Source of the DNA: JBNJEL01 sp051745835
Lineage (GTDB): Bacteria; Bacillota; Halanaerobiia; Halobacteroidales; Acetohalobiaceae
Reading direction: 5' to 3'
DNA length: 22,829 nt
Assembly: GCA_051745835.1 (NCBI GenBank)
Contig: JBNJEL010000023.1
Coordinates: 1 to 22,829, forward strand
Below are positions 7,660 through 15,124 of the stretch, one piece after another. A program made the position numbers and the translations under genes. The notes under the pieces are model-generated. The model saw nothing but the letters and a program-made list of their open reading frames with translations, was not told the DNA's origin and searched no databases. Numbering within the stretch: position 1 is the stretch's first letter; the number at the start of each line of letters is the position of its first letter.

Positions 7660-9255
7660 ATGAAGTCATTATCAGAGTTAAAGTTACGTTCTGACGATAA
7701 TATCGTCAAGGCAGGAGCATTTATGTTTATCTTATTACTTTTGATTGCTGGTAGTATTTATCTGTTAAATTCAAGCTTTCAGCAAGAAAGAATAGCGGTT
7801 AATCGGCAGGCTAAATTAAAGGAATTAGGAAATAAGCTAGAAGATGCATCAGATTATTTGACCAATCAGGTTAGAAGATATGTACAGTATGGTGATCAGA
7901 CTTACTATGATAATTATTGGCGGGAAGTAAGAGAGACTAAGACTAGAGATAAGGTGATTGATAAGTTAAAAGAGCTTGATGTTGATCAAGAAGCTCTAGA
8001 TTTATTACAGCAGGCTTTAGATAAATCTAATGCTTTAGTTAAGCTTGAAGAAGAGGCGATGCAGGCAGTTGAGAATGATAACTTAGATCAGGCTCGTGAG
8101 TTAGTCTTTGGCGATCAGTATGATCAACATAAAGAACAGATTAACTCTTATATTCAGCAGTTTCAGCAGCGAATTAATCAACAGGCAGCTCAAGAAACTA
8201 AGCAGGCACGTCAATTCTCTAATCGGATGTTAATTGGAATTAATGTATTGATCTTGATTGTGATTATTAGCTTAATTGGAACCTTTGTAGTACTCTATCG
8301 CAAAATTATGCTTCCTTTAACTGATGTAGTTAACTTCTCACAAGAGATTGCAGAGGGTAACTTAGCTGTAGAACAATTAGAAGTAAATAAGGAGGATGAG
8401 ATAGGTAGATTAGTTAAAGCTTTAAATCAGATGCATGATAGTTTAAAGGAAATTATTAGTCGATTAATAGATACGACTGAAGATCTGTCAGCCCAAAGTG
8501 AAGAACTATCAGCTTCGGCAGAAGAAGGTTATGCTACTATTGAAGAGAGTAATGAGCTAATTGATACAATGACTAGCTCAATTCAAGAGATCTCTTCTAG
8601 CACTCAAGAAGTAACTGGATTTGCTGAGGAGGCAGCTTCTAGGACTGAAGTAGGTAGTGATAATATTGAAGAGACGGTAGCTAGTATGAAGGAGATCAAT
8701 CAAGTTGTTGATCAGACAGTAGAGGTGATTAATAGCTTAGATGAGAATGCTGATGAGATTGGACAGATAGTTGAATTAATTACTAATATAGCTGATCAGA
8801 CTAACTTATTAGCTTTAAATGCAGCCATTGAGGCAGCTCGAGCTGGTGAACATGGTCAAGGTTTTGCTGTAGTAGCAGAGGAGATTAGAGAGTTAGCTGA
8901 AGAGACAGCTAAAGCAACTGATGATATTACTGACTTAATTACTGAAACGCAGAAGAAATCAGAAGTTGGTTTGGACTCTATTAAGCAGGTTAAGTCTAAA
9001 GTGAGCGAAGGACGTCAGGTAGCTAATGAGACAGGGGAGGTATTTACCGAAATTAATGATGCGATTAATGAAACCTCTACTAATATCGAAGAGACCTCGG
9101 CTTCTACTCAGAACTTAGCAGAAAATAGTGACCGCATTCTGAATGCGACTCAAGATATCTCTAGTATGTCTCAAGAGGTGACTAAATCTTCTCAGGAGTT
9201 AACTAATATGGTACAGAAGCTACAGAAATTAACTGATAGATTTAAGTTAGAGTAA
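7660..9255 (+). CDS. Methyl-accepting chemotaxis protein
   Basis: A 531-residue transmembrane chemoreceptor. A first membrane helix lies at about residues 18-37; an extracytoplasmic, mostly helical sensor domain follows (about 40-188, glutamine- and charge-rich, four-helix-bundle style), then a second membrane helix at about 191-213, a HAMP linker at about 214-267, and the long cytoplasmic signalling coiled coil. The hairpin tip that contacts CheA/CheW is clear at about 380-406, including ALNAAIEAARAGEHGQGFAV. Many E/Q-rich heptads around 285-345 and 470-520 could be methylation sites. No PAS, Cache or heme-binding motif is evident, so the ligand is unknown. The gene stands alone: a terminator precedes it, another follows, and no che genes are near. 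AGGGGG lies about eight bases before the ATG. Confidence 0.95.
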   Translation: MKSLSELKLRSDDNIVKAGAFMFILLLLIAGSIYLLNSSFQQERIAVNRQAKLKELGNKLEDASDYLTNQVRRYVQYGDQTYYDNYWREVRETKTRDKVIDKLKELDVDQEALDLLQQALDKSNALVKLEEEAMQAVENDNLDQARELVFGDQYDQHKEQINSYIQQFQQRINQQAAQETKQARQFSNRMLIGINVLILIVIISLIGTFVVLYRKIMLPLTDVVNFSQEIAEGNLAVEQLEVNKEDEIGRLVKALNQMHDSLKEIISRLIDTTEDLSAQSEELSASAEEGYATIEESNELIDTMTSSIQEISSSTQEVTGFAEEAASRTEVGSDNIEETVASMKEINQVVDQTVEVINSLDENADEIGQIVELITNIADQTNLLALNAAIEAARAGEHGQGFAVVAEEIRELAEETAKATDDITDLITETQKKSEVGLDSIKQVKSKVSEGRQVANETGEVFTEINDAINETSTNIEETSASTQNLAENSDRILNATQDISSMSQEVTKSSQELTNMVQKLQKLTDRFKLE

Positions 9256-9284
9256 CTTAATAACTAAATAGTAAGTTCTATTTT

Positions 9285-9314
9285 AACCTAGGTCAGCTTG
9301 ACCTAGGTTCTTTT
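9285..9314 (+). terminator. Intrinsic terminator after the chemoreceptor gene
   Basis: Perfect ten-base stem AACCTAGGTC / GACCTAGGTT with loop AGCTT, followed by CTTTT. The short T run makes it somewhat weak. The core CCTAGGT also occurs in the terminator that precedes this gene. Confidence 0.82.
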
Positions 9315-9350
9315 ATTACCAGGAGCACATTTTGGCTTTAATATCATAAG

Positions 9351-9371
9351 TTAGTAATAGAAGTTTACTAA
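9351..9371. repeat. Short inverted repeat upstream of the small membrane protein gene
   Basis: TTAGTAA and TTACTAA form a perfect 7-base inverted repeat separated by seven bases, 35 bases before the next start codon. It could be an operator half-site pair or a weak hairpin in the leader. In AT-rich DNA such a repeat can arise by chance. Confidence 0.35.
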
Positions 9372-9406
9372 TGATGAATAAAGCTAAGCAAAGGGGAGGT
9401 TAGGTT

Positions 9407-9919
9407 TTGGAGTTAGGGACTTTACTACTCTTATCTATCTTAGTTAGTATAGACAGTCTCTACGGGGGTATAATTTATAAACAGGAGTGGGGTAGAGTAC
9501 CGACGATTAGTTTAGTTATTACTTTATTTGGTAACTTAATTTTGATTACCCTTTTTACCTTATTAGGAAAGTTAATTCTAATCTATATTGGTGCAGAGAT
9601 AGCTAAATTAATCAGTATTATCTTATTAGGGATTATTAGTATCTTATTTAATCGTTTAGTTAAAGAAGTAGAAGATCCCTTCTTACATAGTAGTCGTTTA
9701 AAGTTAAATTTAATTACTGATTCATTATGTTTAGAAGAAGTGGAGGAAGATCGAGTAGCTGCTTTAGGTAGTCTATTATTGATTACCAGCATTGACGTAG
9801 CATTAATTAGCTTTATAGCAGCAGTGTTAACCAGTTCTACTCTATTAAATATAATTATTTTTAGTTATATAGATGTAGCTCTTTTTAAATTAGGTAACTT
9901 AATCTCTATCTATAATTAA
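9407..9919 (+). CDS. Small multi-pass membrane protein, distantly YtaF/MntP-like
   Basis: A 170-residue, very hydrophobic protein with about five or six membrane segments (near 2-22, 32-52, 53-82, 118-141, 142-165). Two related motifs, SIDSLYGGI at 14-22 and SIDVALISF at 128-136, start the two halves, as in the duplicated YtaF/MntP (manganese efflux) fold, and a charged linker (about 84-117) separates the halves. It is shorter than YtaF (around 210) and I cannot find the full set of conserved acidic residues, so transport activity is doubtful. The start is TTG, supported by GGGGAGG seven bases upstream and by absence of a better-placed ATG. It is flanked by a terminator upstream and a promoter downstream, so it seems to be a single-gene unit. 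Function is not known; the family link is tentative. Confidence 0.7.
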   Translation: MELGTLLLLSILVSIDSLYGGIIYKQEWGRVPTISLVITLFGNLILITLFTLLGKLILIYIGAEIAKLISIILLGIISILFNRLVKEVEDPFLHSSRLKLNLITDSLCLEEVEEDRVAALGSLLLITSIDVALISFIAAVLTSSTLLNIIIFSYIDVALFKLGNLISIYN

Positions 9920-9921
9920 GT

Positions 9922-9950
9922 TTGTCAAATAAAGGTTAAAGTGATAAAAT
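9922..9950 (+). promoter_or_regulatory. Probable sigma-A promoter for the apbE operon
   Basis: TTGTCA (9922-9927), a 17-base spacer and TAAAAT (9945-9950) are each five of six to the consensus boxes. The match begins three bases after the preceding stop codon and about 50 bases before the apbE start, which fits a fresh transcription unit. Confidence 0.6.
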
Positions 9951-10000
9951 TAAAGGTAAGTTTGTTAAAAGTAGTAGTATTAGTGGTAGGTGAATAAAAG

Positions 10001-11017
10001 ATGAGGAAAAAGATAGGATTAGGATTAGTGATTATTACTTTATTAGTTGGATTAACAGTTATTCGATTTAATCAACAGGATAAAGTAGAAGAGTATCAGA
10101 CTCAACAATTTTTGATGGATACGGTAGTTACGCTTAAGATTAAAGGTGATAATGCAGAAAAGGTTGGTACACAGGTAGTCCAACGAATGCGCGAGATTGC
10201 TGACCAAGCAACTAGGTATCATCAAGAAAGTATCGTCACTAAGATTAATCAGCAGGCAGGTATTAAGCCAGTAGCAGTTAATCAAGATATATTTAAGATG
10301 ATCACAACAGCAAAGAAGTATGGACGCTTGACCGATGGAGCATTTGATGTTACTATAGCTCCAGTAGTTGAGTTGTGGGGATTTGGGACTGAAGAGAATC
10401 AGGTGCCTGCTCAGACTAAGATAGAGGATCGATTAGAATTAGTAGATTATCAGCAGATTAAGATTGATCAACAACAGCAGACAGTGATGTTAGCAGAACA
10501 GGGTATGAAGTTGGATTTAGGCGGTATTGCTAAGGGATATATTGTAGATCAAGCAGCAAAGATGTTACAAGAAGCGGGGATTAAGTCAGCGCTAATTAAT
10601 GCTGGCGGTAATATTAGAACTATTGGTACTAAGCCGAATGGATCTAAGTGGCGGATTGGGATTCAACATCCACGCAGTCAAGAGGAAAGTGATAGTAACT
10701 ACATAGATATAGTTGAAGTAGCAGCAACTAATCTCGTTACTTCTGGTGATTATGAACGATATTTTAGCGAGGAAGGAAAACGCTATCACCATATTTTGGA
10801 TCCGCAGACGGGCTATCCAGCGCGAGGTTTAGTTAGTGTAACGGTTATTTCGGATTCTTCTTTTCAAGCCGATATTCTCTCTACTGCGCTATTTATCTTA
10901 GGTTTTAAGCGAGCAAAGCAGTATATTAAACAACATGATAATTTAGAGGGAATGTTAGTTACGCCGCAGTTAGATATCTGGCGCAGTCCAGGATTTAAGG
11001 AGTTAACTGTTAATTAG
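10001..11017 (+). CDS. apbE: FAD:protein FMN transferase (ApbE)
   Basis: Attaches FMN from FAD to a Thr/Ser of target proteins outside the cytoplasmic membrane (for example NqrC/RnfG-type subunits or FMN-binding domain proteins). 338 residues. An N-terminal hydrophobic segment (about 4-21) after RKK acts as signal or anchor; there is no lipobox cysteine, unlike many ApbE lipoproteins. Family motifs follow in order: MDTVVTLKI at 39-47, GAFDVTIAPVVELWGFG at 113-129, LDLGGIAKGYIVDQA at 171-185, INAGGNIRTIG at 199-209, TSGDYERYF at 247-255, HHILDPQTGYPA at 263-274, and ADILSTALF at 290-298 with the metal-binding Asp and Thr. No obvious flavinylation target gene is adjacent. It leads a run with mobA, mobB and a Gx-type membrane gene, and is 14 bases from mobA. 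Confidence 0.94.
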   Translation: MRKKIGLGLVIITLLVGLTVIRFNQQDKVEEYQTQQFLMDTVVTLKIKGDNAEKVGTQVVQRMREIADQATRYHQESIVTKINQQAGIKPVAVNQDIFKMITTAKKYGRLTDGAFDVTIAPVVELWGFGTEENQVPAQTKIEDRLELVDYQQIKIDQQQQTVMLAEQGMKLDLGGIAKGYIVDQAAKMLQEAGIKSALINAGGNIRTIGTKPNGSKWRIGIQHPRSQEESDSNYIDIVEVAATNLVTSGDYERYFSEEGKRYHHILDPQTGYPARGLVSVTVISDSSFQADILSTALFILGFKRAKQYIKQHDNLEGMLVTPQLDIWRSPGFKELTVN

Positions 11018-11031
11018 AGGGGTGACAGGCT

Positions 11032-11616
11032 ATGACAGCTATTATATTAGCCGGAGGTAAGAGTTCTAGAATGAAAGGAGCTAACAAACCTTTATTGAAG
11101 TTTGGCTCTCAAACGATGATTGGACGAATCATCACTAAATTAGAAGAACTCTTCTCTGAAGTTATAATTGTGACAAGGGAACCAGAGTTATATCAAACCT
11201 ACCAAGTATCTATAGTAGTTGATAAGCTTAAGTATCGTGGACCGCTAACTGGTATTCATGCAGGATTAATAGCTAGTGATGATCAATATAACTTTGTTGT
11301 TTCCTGTGATCTACCTCTGTTGAATTTAGAATTAATTGAGTATATCTGCCACCAACCGACAGCTGATATAGTAGTACCGCGGATTAATAATTATTTAGAA
11401 CCATTACATGCACTCTATAATAAAAGCTGTATTTCTAGAATAGCAGCGGAGATTAAAGCAGGAAATTTAAGGGCGACAGATTTAGATAGCTGGGCAGGGA
11501 TTGATGTTGATTATATCGAAGAGGAAGAGATTAAGAGGTTTGATCCTCAATTTCATTCCTTTTTTAATGTCAATACTCGTCAGGATTATCAGAAAGCTTT
11601 ACAGATCGTAGAATAA
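11032..11616 (+). CDS. mobA: Molybdenum cofactor guanylyltransferase (MobA)
   Basis: Transfers GMP from GTP to molybdopterin-Mo to make the guanine dinucleotide cofactor of DMSO-reductase-family enzymes such as formate dehydrogenase. The 194-residue nucleotidyltransferase fold shows LAGGKSSRMKGANKPLL (6-22) as the GTP-binding loop, GPLTGIHAGL at 70-79, and CDLPLL at 92-97 with the metal-binding Asp93. The C-terminal HSFFNVNTRQDYQKA matches the usual FxNxNTxxD ending. GAGGGGTG, overlapping the apbE stop, is the likely ribosome site. mobB follows directly. No molybdoenzyme or moa/moe genes are in the window, so the client enzyme is unknown. Confidence 0.93.
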   Translation: MTAIILAGGKSSRMKGANKPLLKFGSQTMIGRIITKLEELFSEVIIVTREPELYQTYQVSIVVDKLKYRGPLTGIHAGLIASDDQYNFVVSCDLPLLNLELIEYICHQPTADIVVPRINNYLEPLHALYNKSCISRIAAEIKAGNLRATDLDSWAGIDVDYIEEEEIKRFDPQFHSFFNVNTRQDYQKALQIVE

Positions 11617-11646
11617 GTTTAGAAAGTTAAAAAGTAGGTGAATTAA

Positions 11647-12138
11647 ATGTTACCTGTAGTTTCAATTGTAGGTAGGTCAGATTCGGGCAAGACAACATTA
11701 TTAGAGCAATTAATTCCTAAACTGCAATCTAGGGGTTATCAGATAGCTACTATTAAACATCATGGACATGATTTTGAGATAGATAAGCCGGGTAAAGATA
11801 CCTGGGTTCATCGTCAGGCGGGAGCTAAGACAGTTATTCTCTCTGCTCCTCGCCGGTTGGCAAAGATTGAAGAGCTAGATAGTGAAGTGAAATTAGATAG
11901 GATTTTAACTGAATATCTAAATAATGATAAATTGGATTTAGTAATTACCGAAGGATATAAGTCGGCTGATAAGCCTAAAATTGAAGTCTACCGACCAAAT
12001 AAGTCAGATGAGCCACTTTTTTCTACAGCTGATGAGGGTATTTTGGCGATTGTGGAGAATAAAGAACGTAGTGATCAACAGTTTAGTTCACAACAGGTAA
12101 GTGAGATAGCTAATTTGATAATTGATCACCTACTATAA
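11647..12138 (+). CDS. mobB: Molybdopterin-guanine dinucleotide biosynthesis adapter (MobB)
   Basis: A 163-residue P-loop GTPase-type partner of MobA. VSIVGRSDSGKTTLLEQLI includes the Walker A loop GRSDSGKTT at 9-17; IATIKHHGHDFEIDKPGKDT at 33-52 and HRQAGA at 55-60 are typical MobB motifs; LDLVITEGYK follows further on as the Walker B-like strand. MobB is not strictly needed for cofactor synthesis but improves the MobA step. Spacing to mobA is 30 bases, and AGGTGA before the ATG is the ribosome site. The neighbourhood supports the assignment. Confidence 0.93.
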   Translation: MLPVVSIVGRSDSGKTTLLEQLIPKLQSRGYQIATIKHHGHDFEIDKPGKDTWVHRQAGAKTVILSAPRRLAKIEELDSEVKLDRILTEYLNNDKLDLVITEGYKSADKPKIEVYRPNKSDEPLFSTADEGILAIVENKERSDQQFSSQQVSEIANLIIDHLL

Positions 12139-12156
12139 ATCAAAGGAAGGACGAAT

Positions 12157-12690
12157 ATGATACAGGTTAAACACTTTCTATATTTAGCACTATTTACTGC
12201 TTTGGCTGTAATTTTGCACTTAGTAGAGAGTCTAATTCCGATGTCGATTATAGTGCCGGGAGCTAAATTAGGCTTGGCTAATACAATTATCTTATTAACT
12301 TTAGTGTTGATGGGTTATCGTGCGAGTGTTCAGGTGTTATTATTAAGAATTATTATCTCTTCGTTGCTTTTAGGGACTTTTATGACAACTAATTTTTATC
12401 TTAGCTTAATGGGAGGAGTATTAAGCTTTGTAGTTATGGCAGGGCTATATCGCTATGGGCGAGTTAAGTTTAGTTTAGTAGGAATTAGCGTAGCAGGAGC
12501 AGTAATGCATAATTTAGGACAAGTAGTAACTGCTTACTTAATTATTAATAACTGGGGAATCTTTTATTATCTACCGTACTTATTACTTTTTTCTATTCCT
12601 ACGGGGATCTTTGTGGGGTTGACTGTACTTTATTTAGCTCAGCAGTTACAACTAAATTTTGATTTTAACCAGGAATTTAAGCCAAGATGA
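12157..12690 (+). CDS. Gx transporter family / heptaprenyl diphosphate synthase component I-like membrane protein
   Basis: A 177-residue integral membrane protein with about five helices. The conserved stretch VPGAKLGLANTIILL (33-47), the MGYRASVQVLLLRI region (52-65) and MHNLGQVVTAYLI (117-129) match the family long labelled heptaprenyl diphosphate synthase component I, now often called Gx transporter; it resembles ECF-type substrate-binding membrane proteins. There is no catalytic prenyl-transferase motif, so the old name is probably misleading. In Firmicutes such genes often lie beside apbE or rnf-like genes, and here apbE is three genes upstream, which suggests a role around flavin or isoprenoid-quinone redox parts at the membrane. 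Substrate unknown. AAAGGAAGG precedes the ATG. Confidence 0.82.
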   Translation: MIQVKHFLYLALFTALAVILHLVESLIPMSIIVPGAKLGLANTIILLTLVLMGYRASVQVLLLRIIISSLLLGTFMTTNFYLSLMGGVLSFVVMAGLYRYGRVKFSLVGISVAGAVMHNLGQVVTAYLIINNWGIFYYLPYLLLFSIPTGIFVGLTVLYLAQQLQLNFDFNQEFKPR

Positions 12691-12704
12691 CGAACTGATA
12701 CAAT
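12676..12704 (+). promoter_or_regulatory. Possible extended -10 promoter for the maf-radC-mre operon
   Basis: TGATACAAT (12696-12704) contains TACAAT with the TGn extension of extended -10 promoters; a weak -35 TTTAAG lies 17 bases upstream, inside the end of the preceding gene. The predicted start would leave a short leader before GGAGG at 12721. Confidence 0.42.
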
Positions 12705-12732
12705 GATGTGTTAGTTATATGGAGGTATGATG

Positions 12733-13308
12733 ATGGTTGATTTAGTGTTAGCTTCTGCTTCGCCGCGACGTCGCGATCTATTAGAGCAGATTGGAGCAGA
12801 ATTTAGGGTAGTACCTAGTCAGATAGATGAAGAAGAGATAACAGCTAAGTCAGCTGCTAAGTTAGTCCAGCGATTAGCTACAGCTAAAGCTAAAGAGGTT
12901 GCCAAGCGAGTAGAATCAGAGTTAGTAATTGGAGCTGATACTGTTGTGGTTAATAAGGAGCAAGTATTAGGTAAACCTGATTCTAAAGAGGAAGCTTATG
13001 AGATGTTACTTAGTTTACGTGGTGGTTGCCACCAAGTAATGACTGGACTAGCTATTATAGATCTGATTAAAGGACAAAAGAGAATAGATTATCAAGTTAC
13101 CGAAGTTAAGATGCGTCACTTTAGTAGACAGGAGATTGAGGATTACATAGCAACTGGCGAGCCGCTGGGTAAGGCTGGTTCCTATGCTATTCAAGAGCGA
13201 GGAGCTATTTTGGTAACAAGAATTAGCGGTTCTTATACTAATATCGTTGGTTTACCTGTTACTAGGTTGATTGAACTAAGTCAGGAATTGGGTTATCAAA
13301 TCATTTAA
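12733..13308 (+). CDS. maf: Maf-type nucleotide pyrophosphatase (dTTP/UTP type likely)
   Basis: Hydrolyses non-canonical or excess nucleoside triphosphates to monophosphates. About 191 residues. LASASPRRRDLL at 6-17 is the diagnostic N-terminal motif; VIGADTVV (catalytic Asp at 69) and LGKP follow, then the conserved GEPLGKAGSYAIQERGA region. Three ATGs in a row occur at 12727, 12730 and 12733. With GGAGG at 12721-12725 the spacing is 1, 4 and 7 bases, so the third is the likely start; this also gives the usual short MVDLVLAS beginning. It heads a maf-radC-mreBCD cluster widely conserved in Firmicutes. Confidence 0.93.
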   Translation: MVDLVLASASPRRRDLLEQIGAEFRVVPSQIDEEEITAKSAAKLVQRLATAKAKEVAKRVESELVIGADTVVVNKEQVLGKPDSKEEAYEMLLSLRGGCHQVMTGLAIIDLIKGQKRIDYQVTEVKMRHFSRQEIEDYIATGEPLGKAGSYAIQERGAILVTRISGSYTNIVGLPVTRLIELSQELGYQII

Positions 13309-13326
13309 AAGGATTGAGCAGACCGT

Positions 13327-14019
13327 ATGATTGAGTATAATTTAACAATTAAAGATTTACCTAAAGAAGAGCGACCACGTGAGAAGTTGATTAAGTGGGG
13401 AGTAAATACTTTATCGACTGTAGAACTGTTAGCTTTAATTATCAGAACCGGTAGTCAATCTGATACTGCCTTAGAATTAGCTAGTAAATTATTATCTCAC
13501 AGCGGTGGTTTGAAGTTTATTCATGAGTTGAGTATAGAAGAGTTACAAGAGGTTAAAGGTGTAGGAGTAGTTAAAGCAACTCAGATTAGGGCTGCCATTG
13601 AGTTAGGACAGCGGATTAGAGTCGCTAATCAAGAAGTAAAGCAAGTAATTACTTCTCCTCAAGATGTGGCTAATCTATTATTAGCTAAGTTATCATTTGT
13701 CAGCAGAGAACATTTTATTACTCTACTACTTGATACTAAAAATCAGGTGTTGGCGATAGAGGAAGTATCAGTTGGTAGTTTAAGCAATTCAGTAGTACAT
13801 CCGCGTGAAGTCTTTAAGAGTGCTATCAAGCGCAGTAGTGCAGCGATAATTGTAGCTCATAATCATCCTAGTGGCAATCCTGAACCTAGCTCAGCGGATA
13901 TTGCAATAACTAAACGATTACAAGAAGCAGGGAAAATTATAGGAATTGAGGTCTTAGATCACTTAATTATTGGTAATGAAGATTACATTAGTTTAAAAGA
14001 AAGTGGTCATTTTAAATAA
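13327..14019 (+). CDS. radC: RadC/JAB-domain family protein
   Basis: A 230-residue protein with an N-terminal helix-hairpin-helix region (about 70-92, LQEVKGVGVVKATQI) and a C-terminal JAB/MPN-like metal domain. HNHPSGNPEPSSAD at 178-191 provides H178, H180 and D191 of the JAMM motif. Its old name suggests DNA repair, but the role is unproven; an exact function should not be assumed. It lies between maf and mreB, the usual place in Firmicutes. The nearest ribosome site, AAAAGGA, is about 13 bases before the ATG, a little far, so translation may be modest. Confidence 0.93.
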   Translation: MIEYNLTIKDLPKEERPREKLIKWGVNTLSTVELLALIIRTGSQSDTALELASKLLSHSGGLKFIHELSIEELQEVKGVGVVKATQIRAAIELGQRIRVANQEVKQVITSPQDVANLLLAKLSFVSREHFITLLLDTKNQVLAIEEVSVGSLSNSVVHPREVFKSAIKRSSAAIIVAHNHPSGNPEPSSADIAITKRLQEAGKIIGIEVLDHLIIGNEDYISLKESGHFK

Positions 14020-14043
14020 GGTGATAGAAAGGGGCTAATTAAA

Positions 14044-15099
14044 ATGGTAATGGACTTTTTAACCGCACCATTTTCACGAGATATGGGGATTGATTTAGGG
14101 ACGGCTAATACGTTAGTTTATGTTAAAGGTAAGGGGATTTTAATTACTGAACCGTCAGTAGTAGCAATTAGAAAGGATAACGAAGAAGTACTTAAAGTTG
14201 GTGATGAGGCTAAGAAGATGATCGGTCGTACGCCAGGGAATATTATAGCGATTAGACCAATGAAGGATGGAGTAATTGCTAACTTTGAGATAACAGAGAA
14301 GATGTTACGTCACTTTATTACTAAAGCTCACAAACGACGTAGATTAGTTAGACCGCGAATTATTGTCTGTGTTCCTTCGGGAGTTACAGAGGTTGAGAAG
14401 CGGGCAGTAATTGATGCCGCTTTACAGGCTGGGGCTCGTGAGGCGTACTTAATTGAAGAACCGATGGCAGCAGCAATTGGGGCAGGACTGCCGGTTGATG
14501 AACCGACAGGTAATATGGTTGTTGATGTCGGAGGAGGAACTACAGAAGTAGCTGTTATCTCTTTAGGCGGTGTTGTAACTAAACAGTCAATTAGAGTTGG
14601 CGGCGATGATATGGATGAGTCGATCGTTAATTATATTAAGAGTAACTATAACTTAATGGTTGGCGAGAGAACAGCAGAATCAGTTAAGATGGAGATTGGT
14701 TCAGCCTACTTTAAAGGCGATAAGTGCGATACAGATAAAAAAGAGGTCGATATTCGCGGACGTGATTTAGTTAATGGTCTGCCAAAGACAATTTCAGTAA
14801 CGATTGATGAAGTTAAAGAGGCACTTAAAGAGCCGGTCTTAGATATAGTAAAAGCAGTTAAAGATACATTAGAGAGTACACCACCAGAACTATCAGCTGA
14901 TATTATGGATCGCGGTATTATTATGGCAGGTGGAGGTTCATTACTGACTGGTTTAGATCAGCTACTGTGTGAAGAGACGAGTATGCCGGTCTATTTAGCA
15001 GAAGATCCACTACACTGTGTAGTGGAAGGGACTAGTAAGGTCTTAGATGAACTGAATTCTTTACGTGATGTATTGATTACTCCTAAGCGGTTATCTTAA
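14044..15099 (+). CDS. mreB: Rod shape-determining actin-like protein MreB
   Basis: Bacterial actin that forms membrane-bound filaments guiding lateral wall synthesis. 351 residues. Phosphate-1 loop IDLGTANTLVYVKGKG (from 16, Asp17), the ATPase Glu in LIEEPMAAAIGAG (about 136-148), and phosphate-2 loop VDVGGGTTEVAVISLGG (from 160, Asp161) are intact; the adenosine motif is MAGGGSLLTGLDQLL near the C-terminus. The first ATG is kept because AAAGGGG lies nine bases before it; the ATG at 14050 would be 15 bases away. It is followed by mreC and mreD in the standard order. Confidence 0.96.
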   Translation: MVMDFLTAPFSRDMGIDLGTANTLVYVKGKGILITEPSVVAIRKDNEEVLKVGDEAKKMIGRTPGNIIAIRPMKDGVIANFEITEKMLRHFITKAHKRRRLVRPRIIVCVPSGVTEVEKRAVIDAALQAGAREAYLIEEPMAAAIGAGLPVDEPTGNMVVDVGGGTTEVAVISLGGVVTKQSIRVGGDDMDESIVNYIKSNYNLMVGERTAESVKMEIGSAYFKGDKCDTDKKEVDIRGRDLVNGLPKTISVTIDEVKEALKEPVLDIVKAVKDTLESTPPELSADIMDRGIIMAGGGSLLTGLDQLLCEETSMPVYLAEDPLHCVVEGTSKVLDELNSLRDVLITPKRLS

Positions 15100-15124
15100 T
15101 TGTAGTGATAAGTAGGTGATATAA

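Noticed and set aside
10052..10285. Minus-strand frame inside apbE
   Set aside because: AT-rich complement of a conserved gene, low-complexity translation, no start signal.
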